Origin: Nitrosovibrio sp. Nv6
Lineage (GTDB): Bacteria > Pseudomonadota > Gammaproteobacteria > Burkholderiales > Nitrosomonadaceae
NCBI RefSeq assembly: GCF_900110495.1
Contig: NZ_FODX01000008.1
Span: 1-64,000, forward strand
Direction of reading: 5' to 3'
DNA: 64,000 bases
A program made the position numbers and the translations under genes. Numbering within the stretch: position 1 is the first letter of the stretch; every line of letters starts with the position of its first letter. Below the pieces are notes generated by a model. That model saw only the letters and a program-made list of their open reading frames with translations, ran no database searches and was not told the DNA's origin. Of this stretch, positions 27,768 through 36,824 are shown piece after piece.

Positions 27768-28811
27768 TCAGGAGGCTTGGAGGGTATGCAGTGCGTCTGT
27801 GGATTCCGGCGCAGCTCGACCCCCTAGCTCGCCGAAAAAACCGACAATTCTTTCCGGTAGCCATGTCAGTCTGCCGGGAAACGGTGAATTCAGAAATCCC
27901 ACATGCCCTCCTTGTTCCGGAAATTCCAGAATGACCGCGGAAGAAACATCCGCCGGTCCAGGCAGTGCCAGGGCTGGCATGAAAGGGTCATTGAGAGCAT
28001 TGATGACGAGAGTGGGCACTTCGATATGCTTGAGCCACGGTTTGCTGCTGGATTGCTTCCAGTAATCTTCCGTATCGCGAAAGCCGTGTAGCGGCGCGGT
28101 TACCAGATTATCGAACTCATATAGCGTTGTGCATGCGGCTACCGCTGCACAATCGAACAATCCTGGGAAAAGATCAAGTTTTCCCAGCGCCTTGCGCTTC
28201 AGCGTATCGAGAAAATGACGTGTGTAAAGCAGATTGAAGCCAGAACCCAATGCCTTTCCCGCTGCCGCCAAATCCAGGGGCACGGAAACCGTTACAGCGC
28301 CATCGAGCAGTTGACAGGCCTGCCTGCCTCGCTCACCGAGACATTTCAGCAATGCGTTACCCCCCAGTGATACCCCAACTGCGTAAAGCGGCACGTTGAA
28401 ACCCCGCCGTTTATTTTCTCGGCCCAGTCGCTGAAGCACCCAATCGATCTCTGCGGAATCCCCGGCGTGATACGCGCGCGGCAGCCGGTTAGGCGTTCCG
28501 GAACAGCCGCGAAAATGCACTACCGCTCCCCGCCAGCCCAATTCCCTCAGCAGGGACATCATGCTTACTACATAGTGACTGCATGAGCCTCCCTCGAGTC
28601 CGTGAAACAGCACCACCAGCGGTGCATCCGGGGCATTATCCAGCCAATCGATATCGATGAAATCTCCATCGTCAAGTTCCCATCGTTCACGGCGATACGG
28701 GATCGCAGGGCGGGCAAGCAGATAAGGATAAATCGTTTGTGCATGTCCGCCCCGCAACCAGGTTGGGGCGACATAGGGTTTGGCGGATAGAAAGGAATGA
28801 GAGATTTTCAC
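27768..28811 (-). CDS. alpha/beta hydrolase, YheT family
   Basis: The 347-residue cytoplasmic hydrolase belongs to the UPF0017/YheT family. It starts with the typical PTWLRGGHAQTIYP motif. The oxyanion loop is HGLEGG, the nucleophile Ser148 is in GVSLGGN, and NALNDPFMP and GGHVGF supply the acid and histidine of the triad. The substrate is unknown; some relatives act on short-chain esters or lipids. It is followed by dnaE on the same strand but with a 245-base gap. Confidence 0.93.
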   Translation of the reverse strand: MKISHSFLSAKPYVAPTWLRGGHAQTIYPYLLARPAIPYRRERWELDDGDFIDIDWLDNAPDAPLVVLFHGLEGGSCSHYVVSMMSLLRELGWRGAVVHFRGCSGTPNRLPRAYHAGDSAEIDWVLQRLGRENKRRGFNVPLYAVGVSLGGNALLKCLGERGRQACQLLDGAVTVSVPLDLAAAGKALGSGFNLLYTRHFLDTLKRKALGKLDLFPGLFDCAAVAACTTLYEFDNLVTAPLHGFRDTEDYWKQSSSKPWLKHIEVPTLVINALNDPFMPALALPGPADVSSAVILEFPEQGGHVGFLNSPFPGRLTWLPERIVGFFGELGGRAAPESTDALHTLQAS

Positions 28812-29394
28812 ATCAAGTCTGGTAGGCCATATCAGGTTTGAGCTGAAACAGGCGGTTGTGGATTCAAAAATGTCTTCTTAACTCAGTCATTCTAAATATA
28901 GCAATAAAAAAACAACCTGGTCCACATCAAATAACGATCTCCCGGCTGTAACTGATTTATTTCCCTTGTATCCGGTGCCTGTTCCGCCCTCTCAGGGTGG
29001 AATACAACCAAACTCGTCTGAACCATAGCGATGCTTGTAGCTGGCAGCACAGGCGTACGACCTTCTGCTACCCTTGGCAAAAGTCGTTACTTCCAATGAG
29101 CGCAAGCCAGCATTGCTGATGCCGCCGATACTTACGATACTAATGCGTTCCTATTCTTGTCCTTACAACACGCCCGACGCAAGATTACCCGCTGAATTGC
29201 GTACTATAATGAAGCATGTTTCCGGCCGACATTACGGCACGCGACATCCAGAGACGTCCCCGAGCAAGGGAAACGCTTTGTCCGACAACTCAGTTGAGCC
29301 GGAAATAACATACTTCTGGCTGTTGTACTGATTCCGATCCCGATTCCGATAGTGCATTGGCTGCAACGGAACTCAACATTATTCAGGTGCGATC
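28812..29394. other. 583-base intergenic region, no gene seen
   Basis: It separates the minus-strand hydrolase from the plus-strand secreted 110-residue protein. Two short open frames (28892-29080 minus, 29074-29331 plus) lack ribosome sites and protein-like composition. A TATAAT hexamer is at 29205-29210 on the plus strand but has no good -35 partner. It could serve the downstream gene with a long leader. Confidence 0.5.
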
Positions 29395-29727
29395 ATGAGA
29401 ATGAAGTGGTTTTTACTTATGTTTTTCATTGCCTTTTCAAGCCCCGGTGTTGCAGCTGAAGAGGATTATAAGCTATGCAATATAGGCGGTTATTTTTCCG
29501 GAACCAACGATAAATTTCTAAGCGGATTAGCCGCCCATATCGCGCAAAAGAAAAATATTTTCGGCGATCCCATATGTAATGCCGCATGGGATAACGCTTA
29601 TAGAATAGGGGAGGAGTTGGCAAAAACCGGAAAGATTAAAGTACAAGCAGAACGGGAAATCATTCATCAGGCGGCAGCATTCAGTACAAAGGTATACGAG
29701 GCAATCAGCTCCCGTATCAATTTCTAG
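29395..29727 (+). CDS. small secreted protein, unknown function
   Basis: The 110-residue product has a clear signal peptide (residues 1-21, ending GVAA). The mature part of about 89 residues has two cysteines, in KLCNIGG and DPICNAAW, which could form a disulphide in the periplasm. It is otherwise helical. I do not recognise the family. The start could be ATG 29395 or ATG 29401; CAGGTG lies upstream. The FGE-fold lipoprotein gene follows after 85 bases on the same strand, so they may act together in the envelope. Confidence 0.7.
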   Translation: MRMKWFLLMFFIAFSSPGVAAEEDYKLCNIGGYFSGTNDKFLSGLAAHIAQKKNIFGDPICNAAWDNAYRIGEELAKTGKIKVQAEREIIHQAAAFSTKVYEAISSRINF

Positions 29728-29812
29728 CGTTCGCGTGGGAGCATTGCAGCCCTTGTTTCAATCCACTTTCCAAGTCTAAAAGTGGCAAAACGGAAGGAAC
29801 CGCAAATTTAAC

Positions 29813-30817
29813 ATGCAAGCACGGGCGCCACTTTTATTTTTAGCCTTGTTGATGATCTCATCTGGATGCTCGGCCGTGCCAGCAAGAAAATCTCCAAAAG
29901 TGATCGAGAACTCAATTGGGATGAAACTTGCCCTGGTTCCGGCAGGCGATTTCGAAATGGGAAGTGAAGAGCCGGCTGAAACCCTTGCCATTGCGTACCC
30001 GCAATACGAGCTATCGCGTTTTCTGGCGCTTCGGGACGAAGCGCCAGTACATAACGTCCGTATTACCCGGCCATTTTATCTGCAGCAGTACGAGGTGACA
30101 GTCGATCAATTCATGCAATTCCTGAAGGCTTCGGGCTATACACCGGAGTCGGTGGCTGACGGCACAGGCGGCTATGGCTACAACGCGCGTTACGTAGCGG
30201 AGAAATCGGAGCTAGGGGACGCCTTCGAGGGGCGAGATCCAAAATACTCCTGGCGCAACCCGGGCTTTAAACAGGAGGGACACCATCCAGTAGTAAATGT
30301 TACCTGGAATGATGCAGTGGCAATGAGCAGATGGCTCAGCGATAAGGAAGGTAGAAGATATCGCCTGCCCACCGAGGCGGAGTGGGAATACGCTGCACGC
30401 GCTGGGACGCAAACCCGATACCACAGCAGCAATGATCCTCGGTCATTGCTAAAGATAGCAAACACGTTCGATGCTGATGCGCGGGTAAATTGGCCCCAAT
30501 GGACTGCCTATTCAATCGCAGGCCATGACGGTTTTGCGTTCACGGCGCCAGTGGGCAGCTATACGCCAAACAGGCTGGGCCTCTATGACATGCACGGCAA
30601 TGTCTGGGAGTGGTGTTCAGATTGGTATGACGAGAATTACTACGCGAAGTCGCCACGTGATGATCCCCCTGGCCCCACGTCAGGAATCGTGCGCGTTCGT
30701 CGGGGCGGTTCCTGGCACACATGGTCACTCTACGCGCGGTCGTCATATCGCAACTGGAACACTCAGGAAACCCGCTATCCGCTTGTCGGCTTCAGGCTTT
30801 TATTAGAAATTGATTAG
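29813..30817 (+). CDS. lipoprotein with formylglycine-generating-enzyme (SUMF1) fold
   Basis: The 334-residue protein is a lipoprotein: a signal peptide ends at lipobox SSGC with Cys19. The rest is one FGE-sulfatase domain: GMKLALVPAGDFEMGS, VNVTWNDAVAMSRWLS, YRLPTEAEWEYAARAG, LYDMHGNVWEWCSDWY and RVRRGGSWHTWSLYARSSYR. Formylglycine-generating enzymes carry two catalytic cysteines just after the GGS motif; here that stretch has none, and no sulfatase gene is nearby. It is therefore probably not a formylglycine oxidase but one of the many SUMF1-fold proteins with another role. Confidence 0.88.
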   Translation: MQARAPLLFLALLMISSGCSAVPARKSPKVIENSIGMKLALVPAGDFEMGSEEPAETLAIAYPQYELSRFLALRDEAPVHNVRITRPFYLQQYEVTVDQFMQFLKASGYTPESVADGTGGYGYNARYVAEKSELGDAFEGRDPKYSWRNPGFKQEGHHPVVNVTWNDAVAMSRWLSDKEGRRYRLPTEAEWEYAARAGTQTRYHSSNDPRSLLKIANTFDADARVNWPQWTAYSIAGHDGFAFTAPVGSYTPNRLGLYDMHGNVWEWCSDWYDENYYAKSPRDDPPGPTSGIVRVRRGGSWHTWSLYARSSYRNWNTQETRYPLVGFRLLLEID

Positions 30818-31005
30818 CGTGAAGTGGGCAGCAACAGAAATTTAGTGCCTGAATACCCGTGCCGACTATGCTTTCGGTCGCCCTGACCAGTCCATTATTG
30901 CTCGCCATGTTTTCCAGAAAACGCGCCGATATAACGGGACTTTCGCAAGCGAGGGATAGAGACCATAGTCGAAAGACAAGCTTTCGCTCTTGACTTGTTG
31001 AATAC

Positions 31006-31081
31006 TGGTAGGCCGTGCGAGATTCGAACTCGCGACCAACGGATTAAAAGTCCGCTGCTCTACCGGCTGAGCTAACGACCC
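31006..31081 (-). tRNA. tRNA-Lys, anticodon TTT
   Basis: The minus strand folds into a 76-base cloverleaf. The D-arm has AGCTCAGCCGGTAGAGC and the T-arm GAGTTCGAATCTC. The anticodon stem is GCGGA/TCCGT with loop CTTTTAA, giving TTT. CCA is encoded. The acceptor pairs GGGTCGT with ACGGCCT and so has G-T pairs at 1-72 and 4-69 in place of the usual Watson-Crick pairs. A good promoter lies upstream. Confidence 0.97.
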
Positions 31082-31102
31082 AATGATATCCAAGGGACGT
31101 GC

Positions 31103-31131
31103 ATTATACCGGCTCGCCCCTCCGATATAAA
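31103..31131 (-). promoter_or_regulatory. sigma-70-type promoter of tRNA-Lys
   Basis: On the minus strand TTTATA (31131-31126) and a perfect TATAAT (31108-31103) are 17 bases apart. The spacer is GC-rich. Transcription would begin about 15 bases before the tRNA. Confidence 0.7.
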
Positions 31132-31229
31132 GTTTTTTGGACGACGCTTGCCTGTTGTCGCAATTACTCTGCCGATCCAGTTTCGCCGCAATATTTGCTT
31201 TAAACTGCCTCCATGCGGGAGACTGATTG

Positions 31230-32357
31230 TTGAGCAGCGACGTTATCATCATTGGAGGCGGAATTGCCGGGCTTGCCACGGCGCACCAATTGTTGCGGCT
31301 CGGTGCGACTGTTACCCTGCTGGAGCGCAATTACTGCGGCCAGGAAGCCTCCTGGGCGGGCGCGGGCATACTGTCACCGCTGTTGCCATGGGACTATTCC
31401 GAGCCGGTAACGCAACTGACCCAGTTGAGCAACAGGCTTTTTCCGCAATTTATCGAAACGCTGCGGGATGAAACCGGCATCGATCCGGAGTATCAGGCCA
31501 GCGGCATGCTGGTACTGTCGCATTCTTCTGCCAGGCAGCACGCGGAACCGTGGGAAAAGGTCGAAGATGGACTCGACCGCGTAGCGGAAGCGTGGTGCGC
31601 GCGCCACGCGTTCCCTTTGAAAAGGGTTCGCTCACACGAAATTGCGCCTGCACTTGCACGGGACGAAGCGGCGCTATGGTTGCCGGACATTTGCCAGGTG
31701 CGCAATCCCCGCTTGCTACGGTCGCTCGCGAAGGCTGTGGAGCATTCCGGGGGTGCAATAGTTGAAAATGCCGAAGTCGCAAGCTGGAAGATTGCGCGCG
31801 GGCAGGTCCAATCTATTAGTACGAGCCGGGGTGAGGAATACACCGCAGCCAGTTACATCGTTACCGCCGGTGCATGGAGCCGCCAGGTTCTTGGCGAACA
31901 TGCGCTAAAGCTCGATATCCGGCCAGTCCAGGGGCAGATTCTCCTGTTCAAGGCACAGCTTGGTCTACTCCAGGCGATGGTGCTACAGGAACAGGATAAT
32001 TTTTATCTGATACCTCGTCGAGACGGACATATCCTTGCCGGCAGCACCCTGGAAGAAACCGGTTTCGAAAATCGTACGACTGCTCAAGCGCGGAAAGCGT
32101 TGTTATCCAGGGCCCATTCGCTGGTGCCTGCATTGAGTGAAGAAATTCTCGCCCGCCAATGGGGCGGGTTGCGTCCAGGTTCGCCTGAGAATATTCCCGT
32201 TATCGATCGCCACCCCGAAATCCCCAATCTTTATCTCAACAGCGGCCATTATCGTTACGGCGTCACCATGGCGCCGGCCAGCGCGCAACTTATATCCAAT
32301 ATGATCCTGAACAAGCCTCAGCCACTGGACATCACGCCTTATCGATGGCCGGTATGA
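31230..32357 (+). CDS. thiO: glycine oxidase ThiO
   Basis: ThiO oxidises glycine to the imine used to build the thiazole of thiamine. The 375-residue flavoprotein starts with the FAD-binding fold DVIIIGGGIAGLATA, has the GQEASWAGAGIL block, and ends with QWGGLRPGSPENIPVIDRHP and GHYRYGVTMAP, all usual for DAAO/ThiO. I chose TTG 31230, with GGGAG eight bases upstream; TTG 31227 is an alternative. No other thiamine gene is in the window. Confidence 0.92.
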   Translation: MSSDVIIIGGGIAGLATAHQLLRLGATVTLLERNYCGQEASWAGAGILSPLLPWDYSEPVTQLTQLSNRLFPQFIETLRDETGIDPEYQASGMLVLSHSSARQHAEPWEKVEDGLDRVAEAWCARHAFPLKRVRSHEIAPALARDEAALWLPDICQVRNPRLLRSLAKAVEHSGGAIVENAEVASWKIARGQVQSISTSRGEEYTAASYIVTAGAWSRQVLGEHALKLDIRPVQGQILLFKAQLGLLQAMVLQEQDNFYLIPRRDGHILAGSTLEETGFENRTTAQARKALLSRAHSLVPALSEEILARQWGGLRPGSPENIPVIDRHPEIPNLYLNSGHYRYGVTMAPASAQLISNMILNKPQPLDITPYRWPV

Positions 32358-32486
32358 CGCCTGCGCTTCACTTCCCCCGCGCCGGCCGTGCCGTTTCCGT
32401 CGAGTCCATGCCTGCCTCGCTTTATCCCCAGGATGCGGGATGATAACATTGCACCACTTCAACACAGGGAAATAGGGCATACGCAT

Positions 32487-33209
32487 ATGGCTGGTCACAG
32501 CAAGTGGGCTAATATCAAACACAAGAAAGCCGCCCAGGACGCCCGGCGTGGAAAGATTTTCACCCGGCTCATCAAGGAAATTACCGTCGCCGCAAGGCTT
32601 GGCGGGGGTGATCCCAACAGCAATCCACGGTTGCGTCTGGCTGTCGACAAGGCGTACGAGCAGAACATGCCCAAGGACAACATCGAGCGAGCGATCAAGC
32701 GTGGCAGCGGCGATCTTGAGGGCGTGAATTATGAAGAAATACGTTACGAAGGCTATGGCATCGCCGGCGCGGCCGTATTGGTCGATTGCATGACCGACAA
32801 CCGCGTGCGTACCGTCGCGGATGTGCGCCATGCTTTTACCAAGTACGGCGGCAATCTCGGCACTGACGGCTCGGTCGCGTTCCTGTTCAAGCATTGCGGA
32901 CAACTGCTTTTTGCTCCCGGCACCGATGAAGACAAGCTGATGGAGACGGCGCTGGAAGCCGGTGCGGAGGATATTGTGAGCAATGATGACGGCAGTCTGG
33001 AAGTCATTACCGCTCCGTATGAATTTGTCGCGGTCAGGGATGCGCTGGACAAAGCCGGATTCAAGGCAGAGCTAGCCGAAGTCACGATGAAGCCGGTCAA
33101 TGAAACCGAGCTGGCCGGCGATGATTCGGCAAGAATGCAGAAACTGCTGGATGCGCTGGAAAATATAGACGACGTACAAGAAGTCTACACGACCGCAGTG
33201 ATCGACTAA
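32487..33209 (+). CDS. yebC: YebC/PmpR family transcriptional regulator
   Basis: The 240-residue protein starts [18 protein letters not shown], the universal YebC N-terminus, which fixes the start at ATG 32487 (TAGGG nine bases upstream). It carries [17 protein letters not shown] in the C-terminal domain. Family members bind DNA and act as regulators; recent work on relatives also shows roles in translation of proline stretches. It precedes ruvC-ruvA-ruvB, the conserved order. Confidence 0.96.
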   Translation: MAGHSKWANIKHKKAAQDARRGKIFTRLIKEITVAARLGGGDPNSNPRLRLAVDKAYEQNMPKDNIERAIKRGSGDLEGVNYEEIRYEGYGIAGAAVLVDCMTDNRVRTVADVRHAFTKYGGNLGTDGSVAFLFKHCGQLLFAPGTDEDKLMETALEAGAEDIVSNDDGSLEVITAPYEFVAVRDALDKAGFKAELAEVTMKPVNETELAGDDSARMQKLLDALENIDDVQEVYTTAVID

Positions 33210-33225
33210 ATCGTTTTTTATCCTC

Positions 33226-33233
33226 AGGAAAGG
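33226..33233 (+). promoter_or_regulatory. ribosome binding site that places the ruvC start
   Basis: AGGAAAGG lies 7 bases before ATC 33241. The nearest ordinary start codon, TTG 33268, would be 34 bases away from it, so this site supports initiation at 33241. Confidence 0.7.
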
Positions 33234-33240
33234 TAAAAAA

Positions 33241-33759
33241 ATCCGTATCCTTGGCATAGACCCCGGCTTGCGTATTACCGGTTTCGGGGTCATCAATAAG
33301 ACTGGCGGCAGGCTGGTGTACGTTGGCAGCGGTTGTATCAAAACACTGGATGGCGAACTGCCGTCGCGCCTGAAGTCCATCATGGATCATCTCAACGAAG
33401 TCATTGCGGAACATCGGCCCGATCAGGTCGCGGTGGAGCAGGTGTTCGTCAATATCAATCCAAAGTCCACACTGATGCTTGGACAGGCGCGCGGCGCGGC
33501 GATTTGCACGGCGGTACTGAACAATCTCGTGGTTGCCGAATATACGGCGCTACAGATCAAGCAGGCGGTGGTCGGCAAAGGTCACGCGAAAAAAGAGCAG
33601 GTTCAGGAAATGGTGAAGCGGTTGTTGCAGCTTGACGGAAGCCCCGGCGCGGACGCGGCGGACGCTCTCGCGTGCGCCATTTGCCATGCGCATGGCGGGC
33701 TGGGACTGGGCGGAGTTTCGACAGCGGGATACCGCATGAAACGGGGACGTCTCGTATGA
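33241..33759 (+). CDS. ruvC: Holliday junction endonuclease RuvC, apparent ATC start
   Basis: RuvC cuts Holliday junctions driven by RuvAB. Numbering from ATC 33241 puts the four catalytic acids at Asp7, Glu66, Asp138 and Asp141, the same positions as in E. coli RuvC, and gives 172 residues. The N-terminus reads (M)[15 protein letters not shown]. Between the yebC stop and 33241 the frame has no ATG, GTG, TTG or CTG. The first ordinary start, TTG 33268, would delete Asp7. The ribosome site at 33226-33233 also fits 33241. The gene ends in an ATGA overlap with ruvA. An ATG-to-ATC base error is the main alternative. Confidence 0.93.
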   Translation: MRILGIDPGLRITGFGVINKTGGRLVYVGSGCIKTLDGELPSRLKSIMDHLNEVIAEHRPDQVAVEQVFVNINPKSTLMLGQARGAAICTAVLNNLVVAEYTALQIKQAVVGKGHAKKEQVQEMVKRLLQLDGSPGADAADALACAICHAHGGLGLGGVSTAGYRMKRGRLV

Positions 33760-34352
33760 TCGGCCGAATAACCGGACTGCTGCTGGAAAAATTGCCACCG
33801 CTGGTGCTGGTCGATGTACAGGGCGTCGGCTATGAGATCGATGTGCCGATGAGCACGTTCTACAACCTGCCCGGCGTCGGTTCGCAAATCACGCTCCATA
33901 CTCACCTTGTCGTGCGCGAAGACGTGCACCTGCTTTTCGGTTTTGGCACCGAACCGGAGCGGCAAGCCTTCCGCCAGCTCGTGAAAATTTCCGGCGTCGG
34001 CGCGCGAACCGCTCTGGCCTTGCTGTCTGGCTTGAGCGTATCCGATTTGCATCACGCGATCGCGACACAGGACAGCGGGCGGCTAATCAAGATCCCCGGT
34101 ATCGGCAAAAAAACTGCCGAACGTTTACTGCTGGAATTGCGCGATAAGCTGGATTTGGGCATGACCGGGGCAATAGACACTACTACGGGAATCGGGCGTA
34201 CGTCGGCAAGCGGGGGTGACGTGCTTAATGCCCTATTGTCTCTAGGGTATAATGACCGGGAAGCCAATTGGGCAATCCGCCAGTTATCCGCAGATTTTCC
34301 CGTTTCCGACGGCATACGGCAGGCATTGAAACTCTTGTCAAAAGAAAAGTAG
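33756..34352 (+). CDS. ruvA: Holliday junction helicase subunit RuvA
   Basis: RuvA binds the four-way junction and loads RuvB. The 198-residue protein starts [20 protein letters not shown] in the ATGA overlap with ruvC. Domain I is an OB fold, domain II has two helix-hairpin-helix motifs ([14 protein letters not shown] and [16 protein letters not shown]), and domain III (about residues 150-198) binds RuvB. All are intact. Confidence 0.97.
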   Translation: MIGRITGLLLEKLPPLVLVDVQGVGYEIDVPMSTFYNLPGVGSQITLHTHLVVREDVHLLFGFGTEPERQAFRQLVKISGVGARTALALLSGLSVSDLHHAIATQDSGRLIKIPGIGKKTAERLLLELRDKLDLGMTGAIDTTTGIGRTSASGGDVLNALLSLGYNDREANWAIRQLSADFPVSDGIRQALKLLSKEK

Positions 34353-34461
34353 CGTTCGCTTCTAAGCAGGCGGAGCCAGTTCCCGCCCCGGTTTCACCAT
34401 TTACCAACGCTACGCAATTCCGCAGGTGCACCGTAACCCGGATGTGCTTTGAAGACTGAGA

Positions 34462-35505
34462 ATGATTGAAACCGATCGATTAATTACCTCTGCCCCAGTA
34501 TCCCTCAAGGAAGAGGACCTGGAGCGGGCGCTGCGCCCGAAGCATCTGGGCGAGTACGTCGGCCAGGAAAAAATCCGGGGACAGTTGCAGATATTCATCG
34601 AGGCGGCAAGAAGGCGCGGGGAAGCGCTCGACCATGTGCTGCTGTTCGGTCCGCCCGGATTGGGCAAAACTACCCTTGCACATATTATTGCGCGGGAGAT
34701 GGGCGTGAATCTGCGCCAGACTTCCGGTCCCGTGCTTGAGCGTCCGGGCGATCTGGCCGCACTGTTGACCAATCTCGAACCCAACGACGTGCTGTTCATA
34801 GACGAAATCCACCGTCTTTCACCGATAGTGGAGGAAATACTTTACCCCGCGCTGGAGGATTACCAGCTTGACATCATGATCGGCGAAGGCCCCGCAGCCC
34901 GCTCGGTCAAGCTCGATTTGCCGCCCTTCACTCTCGTGGGCGCCACCACCCGAGCGGGTATGCTGACCAATCCTCTCCGCGATCGTTTCGGCATCATTTC
35001 CCGTCTCGAATTCTATTCGGTGGAAGAGCTGACCAAAATCGTGACGCGCTCTGCGGCCTTGCTGAATGCGGAAATCTCTACTGATGGAGCGACAGAAATT
35101 GCCCGCCGCTCTCGCGGTACGCCGCGCATCGTCAATCGCCTGCTGCGGCGGGTGCGCGATTTCGCGGAAGTCAAGGCCGACGGCTGCATTACCCGGCCGG
35201 TGGCGGATGCAGCGTTGATCATGCTGGACGTGGATATTATCGGCCTCGATGTGATGGACAGAAAATTGCTCCTTGCCGTCATGGAAAAATTCGGTGGCGG
35301 CCCGGTAGGTGTCGACAATCTCGCCGCCGCGATCAGCGAAGAGCGAGGCACCATCGAAGATGTGCTGGAGCCCTACCTGATCCAGCAAGGCTACATGAAG
35401 CGCACGCCGCGCGGCCGCATGGCCACCTCCATTGCCTATCAGCATTTTGGCCTCGCGCTGCCAAAGAACGGATTGAGCGGCGGATTGTGGGGGGATGACT
35501 TGTAG
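34462..35505 (+). CDS. ruvB: Holliday junction helicase motor RuvB
   Basis: RuvB is the AAA+ motor for branch migration. The 347-residue protein has Walker [10 protein letters not shown] (63-71), Walker B LFIDEIHR, sensor 1 GATTRAG and the arginine-finger/sensor 2 region [19 protein letters not shown] winged-helix domain ends the protein. It lies 109 bases behind ruvA. ruvC-ruvA-ruvB are probably one unit for recombination repair. Confidence 0.98.
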   Translation: MIETDRLITSAPVSLKEEDLERALRPKHLGEYVGQEKIRGQLQIFIEAARRRGEALDHVLLFGPPGLGKTTLAHIIAREMGVNLRQTSGPVLERPGDLAALLTNLEPNDVLFIDEIHRLSPIVEEILYPALEDYQLDIMIGEGPAARSVKLDLPPFTLVGATTRAGMLTNPLRDRFGIISRLEFYSVEELTKIVTRSAALLNAEISTDGATEIARRSRGTPRIVNRLLRRVRDFAEVKADGCITRPVADAALIMLDVDIIGLDVMDRKLLLAVMEKFGGGPVGVDNLAAAISEERGTIEDVLEPYLIQQGYMKRTPRGRMATSIAYQHFGLALPKNGLSGGLWGDDL

Positions 35506-35582
35506 CCATACCGATGCGGGTCAGGGCAACCCATGTCGGTAATTCGTTCTACCGCTCGACCAACAGTGCTCATACTGTCGCC

Positions 35583-35610
35583 TTGCCGTTGAAAAACCTC
35601 ATACGATAGA
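35583..35610 (+). promoter_or_regulatory. possible promoter of the tol-pal cluster
   Basis: TTGCCG (35583-35588) and GATAGA (35605-35610) are 16 bases apart in the 138-base gap before ybgC. The match is moderate. Confidence 0.35.
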
Positions 35611-35643
35611 AACCTGTGCTATTTAACAAGGCGGGGTTATTCA

Positions 35644-36117
35644 TTGCTTGGCCTGGCGCAAATTAAATATATGAAAACAACAGAAGCCGATAAATTTCCC
35701 GTTAATTCAGTCAATGCTCCTTTTTTATTGCCCGTTCGGGTCTACTACCAGGATACCGATGCGGGTGGTGTGGTTTATCATTCCACTTATCTCGATTACA
35801 TGGAGCGCGCCCGCTACGAATGGTTGCGGGAGATGGGCTTCGATATTCATTCATTGATTCAGGTACACAAGGTGATTTTCATGGTTCGCTCGCTCAGTAT
35901 CGAATACTTCAAACCAGCGTTGCTGGATGATTTTCTGCATGTCACTGCGCAGGCTGCGGAGTTGGGTAGAAGCCGCATGGCAATTTCGCAGCATGTGCTG
36001 CGTGGCGCGGCTACGCTTGTCAGCGCCACAGTCCAGGTGGTCTGCGTTGGGGCGGATAGCCTCAAGCCGGTGAGTGTACCGACGCCGTTGCGCCACAAAC
36101 TGGGAAAGCTGTCATGA
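35644..36117 (+). CDS. ybgC: acyl-CoA thioesterase YbgC (tol-pal associated)
   Basis: This hotdog-fold thioesterase is the first gene of the tol-pal cluster. The active-site block YYQDTDAGGVVYHSTYLDY is present with its catalytic aspartate, followed by FMVRSLSIEYFKPALLDD. TTG 35644 has AAGGCGGGG seven bases upstream and gives 157 residues; ATG 35671 gives a more usual 148 but no ribosome site. It overlaps tolQ by four bases. In other bacteria YbgC acts on short or acyl-carrier-linked acyl groups; its part in Tol-Pal function is unclear. Confidence 0.94.
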   Translation: MLGLAQIKYMKTTEADKFPVNSVNAPFLLPVRVYYQDTDAGGVVYHSTYLDYMERARYEWLREMGFDIHSLIQVHKVIFMVRSLSIEYFKPALLDDFLHVTAQAAELGRSRMAISQHVLRGAATLVSATVQVVCVGADSLKPVSVPTPLRHKLGKLS

Positions 36118-36800
36118 GCCCGGCCGTTACCCAGGATATGTCTCTTTTCCATCTCATCGGTAGCGCCAGTTTGCCGGTGCAATTGGTGATGGCCTTGCTG
36201 CTGCTGACCTCATTTCTATCCTGGTGGTACATTTTTCGCAAGCTGTTCGTCATCCGGGAGGCGATAAGGCAGAGCGATGAGTTCGAGAATGTTTTCTGGA
36301 AAGGGCCCGATCTCAATGCGCTTTTCCAAAGCGCCTCCGCCTCACGGCATACGGCGGGCAGTATGGAACGAATCTTCGAGGCAGGTTTTCGCGAGTTCGT
36401 CAAACACAAGCGCCAACCGGGAATGGACATCGCTGCCGTAATGGATGGTACCCGCCGGGCAATGCGCGCCACGTATCAGCGTGAAATGGACAACCTGGAA
36501 TCGCATCTTGCGTTTCTGGCTACCGTGGGATCGGTGAGTCCATATGTTGGCCTGTTCGGTACTGTGTGGGGAATCATGAATTCCTTTCGGGGTCTATCCA
36601 ACGTCACCCAGGCCACCATTGCGCATGTGGCGCCTGGCATTGCAGAGGCGTTAATAGCTACGGCGATGGGATTATTCGCCGCAATTCCCGCGGTCATCGC
36701 TTATAACCGATATGCAAATAACATGGACAGGCTATCGACCCGCTTTGAGAGCTTCATGGAAGAATTATCCAATGTCCTTCAACGGCAGGTGAACGGGTGA
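36114..36800 (+). CDS. tolQ: Tol-Pal system proton channel TolQ
   Basis: TolQ is the pentameric inner-membrane part of the TolQR proton motor that drives outer-membrane constriction during division. The 228-residue protein has three transmembrane helices: one near residues 20-42 and two in the second half, with VGSVSPYVGLFGTVWGIM and IAEALIATAMGLFAAIPAVIAY. These are the typical TolQ/ExbB motifs. Its start overlaps ybgC (ATGA). Confidence 0.97.
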   Translation: MSPAVTQDMSLFHLIGSASLPVQLVMALLLLTSFLSWWYIFRKLFVIREAIRQSDEFENVFWKGPDLNALFQSASASRHTAGSMERIFEAGFREFVKHKRQPGMDIAAVMDGTRRAMRATYQREMDNLESHLAFLATVGSVSPYVGLFGTVWGIMNSFRGLSNVTQATIAHVAPGIAEALIATAMGLFAAIPAVIAYNRYANNMDRLSTRFESFMEELSNVLQRQVNG

Positions 36801-36824
36801 AGATAATTTCGGGGAATAGCCGCT

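Noticed and set aside
27484..28065. 193-codon frame across the dnaE-hydrolase gap
   Set aside because: It overlaps two well-supported minus-strand genes and lacks a ribosome site.
29813..30817. Active formylglycine-generating enzyme
   Set aside because: The cysteine pair expected after the GGS motif is missing and no sulfatase gene is present.
33268..33759. ruvC starting at TTG 33268
   Set aside because: This would remove the first nine residues, including catalytic Asp7, and leaves the ribosome site 34 bases away.
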